Of a stretch of 23,424 nucleotides of DNA, positions 16,230-23,103 are shown piece after piece. Origin of the DNA: a virus; IMG/VR virus record IMGVR_UViG_3300029319_000531, positions 1 to 23,424 of that record; one strand, written 5' to 3'. The position numbers and the translations under genes are program-made. The notes below the pieces were generated by a model. That model was not told the DNA's origin and did not search any database. It saw nothing but the letters and a program-made list of their open reading frames with translations. Numbering within the stretch: position 1 is the first letter of the stretch; every line of letters begins with the position of its first letter.

Positions 16230-17120
16230 CTAGGAGCGATAACGGTCTTTTCTGTTTGGGTTAAAGTAAGGGATGTCACCCACAATTCTTCTTTCTCTTT
16301 GGATGCGAATTTTTGCTGCCGATTGTCGTGCAACTGGCACAGGGGTATCTTGATTCTTATCACTGCCAATCAAATAGCCCAATACTTTTATGTTAATATT
16401 TGTTTTAAAAATTCTTTCGTTCACATCCAGTCCTGAAGAGTTGTTCTCGAAAGAGAAATCTGGCTCAATAAACGCCTCGTAAGCGTTGCCCTCATGAGAA
16501 ACCCTAAACACACTGGGTGTGCTAGATTTTGCCAAGAAAGGGGCCATAATATCATTCATCTGCTGTTGATACTCTGTTACAACGCCAACGTTATAAGTCA
16601 CCTCGACGTAGGTTGGCATTGGTATCATCAGGGTCTCGTAAACAATGTTTTTATTTACCCCCGGAAAAGTTTGATAATTTTTGTTTACTCCAGTGCCTGA
16701 CATGTGCGACCTGACGGCGTTGGCGTTGGCAAAGTTTTTTGTCTTGTCTTGTTGGACAGTTCTAACAACGGGTATTGCGCCGCCTCTTTTATAGTAATCG
16801 AAATATGGGGGCACATAAACACCATATTTTCCTTTGTTCGATGGATTTTTAGCCATGCCATTTCTTAATATTGAAATCAAAGGATAGATCAAGGTTCTAC
16901 CATCCTGGTCTCTCAAGGTAGGATCGTTTTTTATTTGATAAGCCCGCTCGGGTATTGAATATATGACTGGCACCTTTTCAAAGCCTCTGTTTGTGTCGGT
17001 GTAAATGTTTAATTCATCGTTAATGTAATTGTATATGGCATAATCTATATCCTCAATAGTCGAGGGGGACAAAGAGTATGATGAAGTTAACTGTGTATTA
17101 ACAGGCGTTCTAATTGGCAT
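16230..17120 (-). CDS. gp15: Tail terminator / sheath completion protein, T4 gp15-like
   Basis: A 296-residue protein. It matches T4 gp15 in the order of its segments: an N-terminal helix of the IDYAIYNYIND type, VPVIYSIPERA (49-60), a Pro/Leu-Ile segment (LIYPLISILRNGM), and the diagnostic segment near residues 178-205 containing VEVTYNVGVVTEYQQQMNDI. T4 gp15 (272 residues) forms the hexameric ring that caps the tube and sheath and binds the head. The ATG at 17120 lies inside the end of the gp14-like gene, with CGAGGA 5 nt upstream. The gene is followed by a 117-nt gap and the sheath gene, consistent with its role at the top of the tail. Confidence 0.78.
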   Translation of the reverse strand: MPIRTPVNTQLTSSYSLSPSTIEDIDYAIYNYINDELNIYTDTNRGFEKVPVIYSIPERAYQIKNDPTLRDQDGRTLIYPLISILRNGMAKNPSNKGKYGVYVPPYFDYYKRGGAIPVVRTVQQDKTKNFANANAVRSHMSGTGVNKNYQTFPGVNKNIVYETLMIPMPTYVEVTYNVGVVTEYQQQMNDIMAPFLAKSSTPSVFRVSHEGNAYEAFIEPDFSFENNSSGLDVNERIFKTNINIKVLGYLIGSDKNQDTPVPVARQSAAKIRIQRERRIVGDIPYFNPNRKDRYRS

Positions 17121-17610
17121 CGAATAATCCTCGTCTTGCTTGCTTACAGACAGCAGTAACCTCTAAAGATGTGCCATCAGCGAAGTCACTGTCTTGTCCA
17201 AACAGATATCTTGGTTCAAAAACATCTACAACCTCAAAATACATCTGGTCATACTGAACAAAATCTCCAAGGCGAACAAAAAGATCCTGATCTTCTTTTA
17301 GCCGCCTCTTGTGAAAGTGAACAGTTATGTTATATCGATTATCAAATCCATATTGTTCCTGTACTCGATCTGATCCGTTATATTCAACAAGAGAATACAC
17401 TCGCACGGGAGGTAAAAAAGATTTTTTTATTGCCTCTCCGTATAAATTATGATAATTTGTTCTTTCCATGTCAATTGGGAAATACAAAAGTTGCTGCCCA
17501 ACAATTTTTTCAATGACCTCATCATTGATCTGTTTTACAAAATTTCTTTCCGCCTTCCCTACAAACAAAGGGGGCGGCGGTGAAGAAGGTTGAGTCCATC
17601 TATTAGCCAT
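17110..17610 (-). CDS. gp14: Neck protein, T4 gp14-like
   Basis: A 166-residue protein. The order of motifs follows T4 gp14: a short hydrophobic stretch with YFPID, then LYGEAIKKSF, a Tyr-rich segment followed by YGFDNRYNITVHF, then RLGDFVQYD, YFEVVDVFEPRYLFGQ and a basic tail. T4 gp14 (256 residues) helps close the filled head and forms the neck that receives the tail; this version is shorter at the N-terminus. The stop codon overlaps the start of the gp15-like gene by 11 nt, so translation is probably coupled, and the two products act next to each other in the particle. Only 10 nt separate it from the gene upstream. Confidence 0.7.
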   Translation of the reverse strand: MANRWTQPSSPPPPLFVGKAERNFVKQINDEVIEKIVGQQLLYFPIDMERTNYHNLYGEAIKKSFLPPVRVYSLVEYNGSDRVQEQYGFDNRYNITVHFHKRRLKEDQDLFVRLGDFVQYDQMYFEVVDVFEPRYLFGQDSDFADGTSLEVTAVCKQARRGLFDAN

Positions 17611-17620
17611 ATCTTGTTAC

Positions 17621-18871
17621 CTAGCCTACATAAATGCCTTGAGGGATATTTTTGATAACTCCGTTGAGAGCGTCTTGCATTGCTGCATCGCCTTCCACCA
17701 ATTTTCCGTAAACCATCTCGTCCAAAACAGCCTTAAGCTCATCTCTTAATGCGTTTTGTTCGTCCTTTGCTTCTGATATAAGTGCCGGCCCGTTCAAGGT
17801 AACATCATTGCCTGGAATAGGTATTGTGCCGAGTTTTGAGCGTACCTGCCCAAGCGTCTCCTTACAAAGAGAGAGCGCAAATCTTCTTATCCACTGTTTT
17901 CCAATACTATTTATATTTTTATACGGAATATTTGGGAAAGGCAAGGCGTTCATATTATTAACACCATCCGCACCGTACTGACGGTCAGCCTCTTCCTCAA
18001 AGGCATCTTCGGCAACCCTGAAATCTACCCAGAATTTATCTGGATTCTCTCCATCTGGAACAGGGAAAATTCTTAATTTATTGTTGTTTATTTTGAAAGA
18101 GAAATGAGAGGCTCGAACCCTCATGTCCTCCTCGTAAGCGTAAGCCTGGAGAACATTTTGCCAAGATGGCACAACTTGGAAGTACGCATCATCAGCATAC
18201 ATCCCGTATGTTGACAAGTTCCCAACAGTTCCCACACTAACACCACCAAAAAACCTCCAAGCTGCTCTAGAAGTTTTATAATAAACTTTTTGAATTGTTA
18301 TTGCGTTTGTTCCAACAGACCCTGTAAAAAGCCTGCCCCCGTCAGTTCCATCTATAGATGCGCTATAAATAATGTCTTGCAAGTCGTAGTCTTGCTTATC
18401 CCTAACGGCGTCAAAAGAAGCAGAAAATATTGTTTGCGAAGCTCCGATTCCACTATGAACACCAACACCACGACCAATGTGTGTTGCATAGCCAAGCTGA
18501 AATCTTGGGAACTTTAAATTGGCCTTTGTGTCATATGTCCCGCTCAATTCTCCATCTTGATCAAATGTGCCAGTTGTGTTTCCTAGCATGTCCGATAAAA
18601 CGTTTTTTGCCTGGTGGGTGTTTACCAAATAAGAATATTCAAGACACGCCTCTTCATAGGCATTATAGACATTGTCTACTTTTAGTTCGATATCTAGTAT
18701 TGCTCCACCAAGCTTATTGTAAACATATGAAACTTGATCTACAGCACCACTTACAAAATTGTCCGTGGTGTAAACACCATACGACAGAGCATCTGTTACA
18801 TCAGAATGGGTTCCTGTTGATGGTAAAACTACTGCGCTGGTCGTACTGGCGGGTTGCAAATTGGTTGGCAT
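17621..18871 (-). CDS. Putative neck / head-tail connector protein (T4 gp13 position)
   Basis: A 416-residue protein directly upstream of the gp14-like and gp15-like genes, where T4-type phages carry the neck protein gp13. I recognise no catalytic motif. Residues 45-85 contain a helical stretch (VDNVYNAYEEACLEYSYLV) like those of head-tail adaptors. Later segments are aromatic-rich (ASHFSFKINNNKLRIFPVP, KFWVDFRVAED), and the C-terminus is helical (IGKQWIRRFALSLCKETLGQ). The ATG at 18871 is preceded by GAGGATTTTAAT. A candidate promoter and the capsid terminator lie immediately upstream, so it starts a new transcription unit. Position supports a neck role, but another virion role is possible. 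Confidence 0.5.
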   Translation of the reverse strand: MPTNLQPASTTSAVVLPSTGTHSDVTDALSYGVYTTDNFVSGAVDQVSYVYNKLGGAILDIELKVDNVYNAYEEACLEYSYLVNTHQAKNVLSDMLGNTTGTFDQDGELSGTYDTKANLKFPRFQLGYATHIGRGVGVHSGIGASQTIFSASFDAVRDKQDYDLQDIIYSASIDGTDGGRLFTGSVGTNAITIQKVYYKTSRAAWRFFGGVSVGTVGNLSTYGMYADDAYFQVVPSWQNVLQAYAYEEDMRVRASHFSFKINNNKLRIFPVPDGENPDKFWVDFRVAEDAFEEEADRQYGADGVNNMNALPFPNIPYKNINSIGKQWIRRFALSLCKETLGQVRSKLGTIPIPGNDVTLNGPALISEAKDEQNALRDELKAVLDEMVYGKLVEGDAAMQDALNGVIKNIPQGIYVG

Positions 18872-18908
18872 ATTAAAATCCTCGGACTTTTATAATAAAC
18901 AGTCTCTT

Positions 18909-18916
18909 TAAATAGT
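18909..18916 (-). promoter_or_regulatory. Candidate late-promoter element ACTATTTA (copy 4)
   Basis: Minus-strand ACTATTTA 20 nt downstream of the capsid terminator and 37 nt before the ATG at 18871. A copy directly after a terminator and before the next unit is the strongest positional argument that the octamer starts transcription. Confidence 0.55.
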
Positions 18917-18935
18917 TTTGTACTGCGCTCTTTTT

Positions 18936-18976
18936 CATACAAAAACAGAAAACCTCGCCACAAGGACGAGGTTCTC
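18936..18976 (-). terminator. Rho-independent terminator after the major capsid gene
   Basis: On the minus strand, 29 nt after the capsid stop codon, a hairpin has the arms AACCTCG and CGAGGTT (18967-18973 and 18951-18957 on the plus strand). Three further pairs follow after one mismatch, with a 9-nt loop, and then TTTTTG. It is placed to end the scaffold-capsid transcript. Confidence 0.75.
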
Positions 18977-19004
18977 TGCGTTGTTATTCAGATTTTTTTA
19001 GCTA

Positions 19005-20777
19005 TTAGCCAATAAGATCCAAGCAAACAACAAGACCGTACATGTCAGGTCGCACCATCTTGTGAGCGTACCGTGTCATGACACCCTTGCGGGGCACAAA
19101 ATCTTCGGTACCAAAGATGGTTGGTGTGACTTGCAGCGGCACGTATGGAGCGTAAACAAATCCGCTCTCAAGGAAGCTGTTTCCTTTACGTCCAACCAAG
19201 ATCACGTTACGAACAAAGTAAGGATCGACATAAATGTCCATCTTACGGCTCAACGAACCAACCTTGGTTGCTCCCCACGAACCACGATCTTCATCAACCA
19301 CGACCGCAGCCTTAAATCCACTGGTGAACTCAAGAATGCTGGCGACCTCTGGCGAGCAAACCAAGAAGTTTGCGCCACCACGGAGGGTCTTGCGGTGAAT
19401 ACGGGCACTGAGGTCGTTAACGGTTTCGAGAAGGGTCTCGTACCACTCGCTCACTGTGCCTGTGAAGTCAGGCGCACCATTCGAAACTGTAATGGTGTTA
19501 CCGTCTTCACGGTTTACGAAGCGTCCGGGGCGGCGAGACCAGAACAATGTTCCACCTGTGGCTGCACCGACAAGGTTCGAAAGAATCTCTTGATCAATCT
19601 CAAGAGCAATTTGCTCAGAAAGAACGCTTGTCAACTCAACTTCGGCGTCAAGGTTGTGGTAAGCATTCAAGTCTTGAGCAAGCTCGGGGCTCCACTTAGC
19701 CTTGAGCTTCTTGGTAACTGCTGTCACGCTGACAGACTGTACTTTAATATCAATTTCTGGGATCTGCGAACTAGCTTCCAGATTCCAGCCTTGATTTCCG
19801 CTGGCACCAGCGATGGCAACAGCAAGAGGATCACCAGCAGCGACAAATTCGTCCTTCACTGGGAAGAACACCGTATGTGTTGCATCCGGAGCGGCTCCAA
19901 GCAATGAATGAGACAACTGCACTGGAGTGCGTCCGCCCAAGCGAGAAACACCGACAATGTACATCACAGTGTCCGAGGTTCCCGAAAGCTGGTTCAAGCG
20001 ACGGGCGTGATAAGCACCTGTCTCAAGTTCGCCAGCACCATCACTACCAGAAGCAACAACAGCCTGCAAATCTTGGGAATTGAAGCCATCGCTCGACGCA
20101 AAAGTCGTGGTAGCAAGGACGACGGTCGAGGTGCCCGAGATTAGATCTGGGTCGCCTCGAAGGATTTCCCAGTACTCTCCACCTCTTTCAAAATCATTGT
20201 GTCCAAAAGTACCAGAAGCTACAATAGCCATGGCTGTGGCGCTAGACTTAGAGCCTGTGGCGCTACTGAATCCGTTGTTGAGACCATAGAATCCGGTCTG
20301 CCCATTAGCATCCGAAAGGTCCACACCACCAGTAATTTGGCGACCAACAATACCAGCACCATAGATCGAGGTATCTGCGACCTCACCAAGACGGACTTCT
20401 TTTCCGTTTCCGTTGGTGCCGCCGCTGTTCATGCCGCTATCTGGACTAAACACAAAGTCCATGAAGAAGATGAGTCCACTTGGGAGGCTCATCGGTTGGA
20501 CCGAAACAAGGTCCTGTGCCAACAATCCACCGAATACACGGCGAACAATTGGGAATGCAACAGAGGCAAAGCCTTCGACATCACCAGCTTGCATGGTTGT
20601 CGATTCTTTCAAAAGCTGTCCAGCCTGGTTCTCAAGGAGACGGGCCATGTTGTTACGTCCAACTTCGTCCAATCCCTCAAGGAGTCCAGTTCTTTCCCAC
20701 TTCTGAAGAAGTGCCTCACCTTCGTGACTAAGCATACGCTGCTTAATCCCTTCAGTAAGAGTGTCTAACATAGACAT
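19005..20777 (-). CDS. gp23: Major capsid protein, T4 gp23-like
   Basis: A 590-residue HK97-fold capsid protein. T4 gp23 landmarks are clear: FPIVRRVFGGLLAQDLVSVQ followed by PMSLPSGLIFFM (residues 75-106), a central region ending in HNLDAEVELTSVL, and the C-terminal FVYAPYVPLQ, VMTRYAHKMV and PDMYGLV. Length is close to T4 gp23 (521) with extra material in the middle. The N-terminal helical part up to residue 58 ends in LLKE, matching the (I/L)xE rule of the T4 prohead protease, so mature protein may begin at Ser59. The ATG at 20777 follows AAGGAGAATC. It shares a unit with the scaffold and ends before a hairpin terminator, as expected for the most abundant late product. Confidence 0.94.
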   Translation of the reverse strand: MSMLDTLTEGIKQRMLSHEGEALLQKWERTGLLEGLDEVGRNNMARLLENQAGQLLKESTTMQAGDVEGFASVAFPIVRRVFGGLLAQDLVSVQPMSLPSGLIFFMDFVFSPDSGMNSGGTNGNGKEVRLGEVADTSIYGAGIVGRQITGGVDLSDANGQTGFYGLNNGFSSATGSKSSATAMAIVASGTFGHNDFERGGEYWEILRGDPDLISGTSTVVLATTTFASSDGFNSQDLQAVVASGSDGAGELETGAYHARRLNQLSGTSDTVMYIVGVSRLGGRTPVQLSHSLLGAAPDATHTVFFPVKDEFVAAGDPLAVAIAGASGNQGWNLEASSQIPEIDIKVQSVSVTAVTKKLKAKWSPELAQDLNAYHNLDAEVELTSVLSEQIALEIDQEILSNLVGAATGGTLFWSRRPGRFVNREDGNTITVSNGAPDFTGTVSEWYETLLETVNDLSARIHRKTLRGGANFLVCSPEVASILEFTSGFKAAVVVDEDRGSWGATKVGSLSRKMDIYVDPYFVRNVILVGRKGNSFLESGFVYAPYVPLQVTPTIFGTEDFVPRKGVMTRYAHKMVRPDMYGLVVCLDLIG

Positions 20778-20801
20778 AATAAAGATTCTCCTTTTTTTAA
20801 G

Positions 20802-21803
20802 TTAATTTTTTTGACCGATTCCGGCAAGTGTCGCCCATCTGGATTTGACAGGGTCTGCTTTATCGGAATTATCTTGGCGCTGTGCGCCCAATATGACGGA
20901 AGACTTTCTTGATACTGCTTCAGACAATGATTGTGGAGCACTGCTTTTAGGCTGGCTCGCCAGTGTCTTTTGAAGGGTCTCAAAGACCATCTTCGCTTCT
21001 TCAACTGACCGTGAACCGGAGATCATCTCAGCAATTTTATTTTTTTGCTGCTCATTCAGGGAGGAATCGGTTAGTACACGATTAGCATACAACAATCTAG
21101 CGTTTGAAAGGTTAATTTCTTCTAACCTATCTTTTGCTTTTGTCAATACTTCTTTAAGGTTATTATTTTCTTTTTTTAGATTTTCTAATTCTAGCTCAAG
21201 GCGATCTACTGTCCTAGTATGTGCCTCGATATCTTTTTTATCATAGCCATCGTTACGGGAACTCGAAACAGCAACCTCTTGCTCTTCCTCTTCCTTGGCT
21301 TTTTCTGCTATCTCTTCAACTTCCGCAATTTCTTGTTTGTCCATATCGACAACAAGCAACTCCTTAAAGAGATCTAGAAGTTCCCCTTCGTCAAGATCGA
21401 TTTCTTTGTCTTCATCAACCCTGTTTCCGGGCTCAACATCAACAGGTGCGGTCTCTGCCTGGTCAAGAGGAATCCCAACTTCATCTGCGATATCTTCTAC
21501 GTCCAACTCGAAGTCTTCATCTTCTACGCCTTCATCTGCTTCGGCGGCTGCAATGATTTGATCCAAATCTAGAACGACTACTTCGTCGTCCTCCATGTCT
21601 GGGTCGTGAGCAGCAGGGGCGTCATCTACAATTGCCGATAATTCCGGCTCTGCTCCTGGGATTTCGTCTTGTTCAAGAATAGCTGTTACAGCCTCTTTTA
21701 CCTCTGAAGCGTACTTTTCGACGACTGCTGCTTCGGCGTTTTTCAAAGCAGCCTCTCTTAAGTTCGAGGCGTCGATTATTGCTTGTTCAAGCATACTAGG
21801 CAT
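20802..21803 (-). CDS. Prohead core scaffolding protein, T4 gp22-like
   Basis: A 333-residue acidic, highly charged protein placed 24 nt upstream of the major capsid gene, the usual position of the scaffold. Residues 1-45 form an Ala-rich helix (MLEQAIIDASNLREAALKNA region). Residues 50-185 are Asp/Glu-rich, and about residues 200-290 form a strong coiled coil (VDRLELELENLKKENNNL region). The C-terminal part is Ser-rich. Scaffolds of T4-type phages assemble inside the prohead and are cut by the prohead protease. Several LxE-type sites suit that, including LKE in the middle region. The ATG at 21803 follows CGGAGATCAGAT; a second ATG three codons on is less well placed. The call rests on composition, coiled coil and position, since scaffolds diverge too fast for residue-level recognition. 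Confidence 0.75.
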   Translation of the reverse strand: MPSMLEQAIIDASNLREAALKNAEAAVVEKYASEVKEAVTAILEQDEIPGAEPELSAIVDDAPAAHDPDMEDDEVVVLDLDQIIAAAEADEGVEDEDFELDVEDIADEVGIPLDQAETAPVDVEPGNRVDEDKEIDLDEGELLDLFKELLVVDMDKQEIAEVEEIAEKAKEEEEQEVAVSSSRNDGYDKKDIEAHTRTVDRLELELENLKKENNNLKEVLTKAKDRLEEINLSNARLLYANRVLTDSSLNEQQKNKIAEMISGSRSVEEAKMVFETLQKTLASQPKSSAPQSLSEAVSRKSSVILGAQRQDNSDKADPVKSRWATLAGIGQKN

Positions 21804-21838
21804 ATCTGATCTCCGTAAAAGATGTTAAATTAACAAAT

Positions 21839-21846
21839 TAAATAGT
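21839..21846 (-). promoter_or_regulatory. Candidate late-promoter element ACTATTTA (copy 3)
   Basis: Minus-strand ACTATTTA in the 79-nt gap upstream of the scaffold gene, 35 nt before its ATG. It would drive scaffold and major capsid together, up to the terminator near 18950. Confidence 0.5.
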
Positions 21847-21882
21847 CATGAACATCTTAAAAAGACAATATTCTGTATGTGT

Positions 21883-22356
21883 CTACGCTGGGTTTGCACC
21901 GCCGTTGGTTTTCGTTGAAATACCTTCACCTGTCAGTTCAAACATTTCGCCTCGGTCTATCCTTGTTAATTCGGCCAACAATTCATAACACGCTGTACCA
22001 CCAGAAGCGTTCGAAAGATATATTTCTGTACACTTGATGTCAAGGTCAAGCCTCGTTGAGTCGGCAGCATCCGCATTACTACCAGACAAAGTCAAATAGT
22101 GGTGCTCGCTATAGACAGTAGCTGTGTCCTTTGAGATAAAGTGGACCCTGATATCTTTGGGTCCGTGGTTGAAAATTGATATCTTTTTCGACACAAAGGG
22201 GAAAATATGAACATGCTCGGTATTGTTTCCAAGAGCATCAGAACCCGTCATGTAAGGGATGCCAGATACCTGATAGGATCCCACATTGCTAACCCCTGCT
22301 GATCCGGCAGTATAATATTTAGTTTGATCCGGGGAACGTTGATATACGTTAGGCAT
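21883..22356 (-). CDS. Putative small virion protein, perhaps capsid decoration
   Basis: A 157-residue protein with no motif I can name with certainty. The ATG at 22354-22356 is preceded by AGGAGATAGAA, a strong ribosome binding site. The sequence is rich in Gly, Ser, Thr and alternating hydrophobic residues (SKKISIFNHGPKDIRVHFI, YLTLSGSNADAADSTRLDLD, ELLAELTRIDRG), which points to a soluble all-beta fold. It lies two genes upstream of the scaffold and major capsid genes and only 2 nt after bS21. A decoration or head-fibre protein would fit this composition and place. No sequence feature proves it. Confidence 0.4.
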   Translation of the reverse strand: MPNVYQRSPDQTKYYTAGSAGVSNVGSYQVSGIPYMTGSDALGNNTEHVHIFPFVSKKISIFNHGPKDIRVHFISKDTATVYSEHHYLTLSGSNADAADSTRLDLDIKCTEIYLSNASGGTACYELLAELTRIDRGEMFELTGEGISTKTNGGANPA

Positions 22357-22358
22357 TT

Positions 22359-22664
22359 CTATCTCCTATTATTGCGGCGGGGCGATCTCTTCTGCCCTTT
22401 GGCACTATTATTAAATAGTTCTTCTTTTTGTTTATTCTCTTTAACTATTCTTCTTCTTACTTCATTTCTCTTTTCTCGGTCTCGATCTGATTTTTTCTTG
22501 AAGTGTGTTCTTGAGCGAAACTCGTCAACTATTCCCTCTTTTTTTACTTTTTTGATGAATCTTCTCACTAGTGCTTCGGAGTTTCCTTTTGTCTCCTCTA
22601 GTGATACCGAGATAACACCAGATATTTTTCTGCTCTTGTTTTTGTTGAAATTTCTTTTTCTCAT
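22359..22664 (-). CDS. rpsU: Phage-encoded ribosomal protein bS21 homologue
   Basis: A very basic 101-residue protein. Residues 16-77 follow the bS21 pattern: a short beta segment (GVISVSLEE), ALVRRFIKKVKKEGIVDEFR matching the Escherichia coli ALRRF...EKAG...E.RRR core, then HFKKKSDRDREKR matching FYEKPTTERKR, and a long basic helix. Key residues are R34, R35, F36, G44 and E48. It carries about 15 extra basic residues at the N-terminus and a basic tail of about 20 residues, so it is longer than the usual 60-70. Cellular bS21 sits on the 30S platform next to the anti-Shine-Dalgarno end of 16S rRNA and aids initiation. A phage copy could replace or supplement the host protein to favour phage mRNAs; that is inference. 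The AGGAGA that serves the next gene lies in its last codons. Confidence 0.9.
   Translation of the reverse strand: MRKRNFNKNKSRKISGVISVSLEETKGNSEALVRRFIKKVKKEGIVDEFRSRTHFKKKSDRDREKRNEVRRRIVKENKQKEELFNNSAKGQKRSPRRNNRR
22412..22419 (-). promoter_or_regulatory. Candidate late-promoter element ACTATTTA (copy 2)
   Basis: Minus-strand ACTATTTA inside the 3' part of the bS21 gene, 55 nt before the ATG of the next gene at 22356. It overlaps a small inverted repeat (CTATT TAAT AATAG). The bS21 reading frame tolerates it as FNNS codons. Confidence 0.4.
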
Positions 22665-22676
22665 TGTGTTTTCTTT

Positions 22677-23075
22677 CTAATTTAAATTTTTGACCACATT
22701 TCCCCAATTTGACATTCCCGGTATGTTTGATATATCAATACCAGGGTCTCTTGGGTCAACGCCGGCAAGTGCGCCCTTGTTATCATTGCTCGGGATCGGC
22801 TTTGTGCCCTCAAACAATGTCGGATTATTAAACTTTTGCTTTACGTCTTCATAAGCAGATCCGCCGATTGCCGACAAAACCTTGTTTCGAACTTCGGCCC
22901 TGTCGGTCTGCCCTGCCTCTGCTAAAGGTTGTGCAACTACCGGTCTTGTCTTTTGTTGAGTCGGGTGAGTTAGCCCGTTAACAACTTCCGTTATCAACCC
23001 AGACAAAACCCCCTCTTCAAAGATAACCTCTTTGACACATTCTTTGATTATATTTTTGAGTTCCGATTTTTTCAT
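22677..23075 (-). CDS. Hypothetical protein, 132 residues
   Basis: I do not recognise a family. The ATG at 23073-23075 is chosen because AGAAGGGA sits just upstream; a longer in-frame version would run into the preceding gene. The protein opens with a basic, amphipathic helix (MKKSELKNIIKECVKEVI), has a low-complexity Gln/Pro/Ala middle and ends in a Pro/Gly/Asn-rich tail around DPGIDISNIPGMSNW. A short helical start with a flexible tail is common in small prohead-core or internal virion proteins, and the gene lies upstream of the scaffold. That role is only a guess. No membrane segment or signal peptide is seen. Confidence 0.75.
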   Translation of the reverse strand: MKKSELKNIIKECVKEVIFEEGVLSGLITEVVNGLTHPTQQKTRPVVAQPLAEAGQTDRAEVRNKVLSAIGGSAYEDVKQKFNNPTLFEGTKPIPSNDNKGALAGVDPRDPGIDISNIPGMSNWGNVVKNLN

Positions 23076-23090
23076 TACTTTCCCTTCTAC

Positions 23091-23098
23091 TAAATAGT
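23091..23098 (-). promoter_or_regulatory. Candidate late-promoter element ACTATTTA (copy 1)
   Basis: Minus-strand ACTATTTA in the short gap between the adhesin fragment and the 132-residue gene, 15 nt before that gene's ATG. It is flanked by TACT and AGTA, which can form a small inverted repeat. One of seven identical octamers in the coding orientation. The promoter role is inferred from position and recurrence. Confidence 0.5.
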
Positions 23099-23103
23099 AA
23101 TCT

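Noticed and set aside
17906-17913. ACTATTTA on the plus strand
   Set aside because: It lies inside the putative neck gene in the opposite orientation with no plus-strand gene after it; treated as a chance copy.
19062-19907. 281-codon open frame on the plus strand
   Set aside because: It lies wholly opposite the major capsid gene, has no credible domain, is Cys-rich and lacks a ribosome binding site; it is an antisense shadow.
20199-20768. 189-codon open frame on the plus strand
   Set aside because: Antisense to the well-supported capsid N-terminal region; composition is not protein-like.
22525-22707. 60-codon minus-strand frame overlapping bS21
   Set aside because: Lys-rich out-of-frame shadow of the bS21 gene without its own signals.
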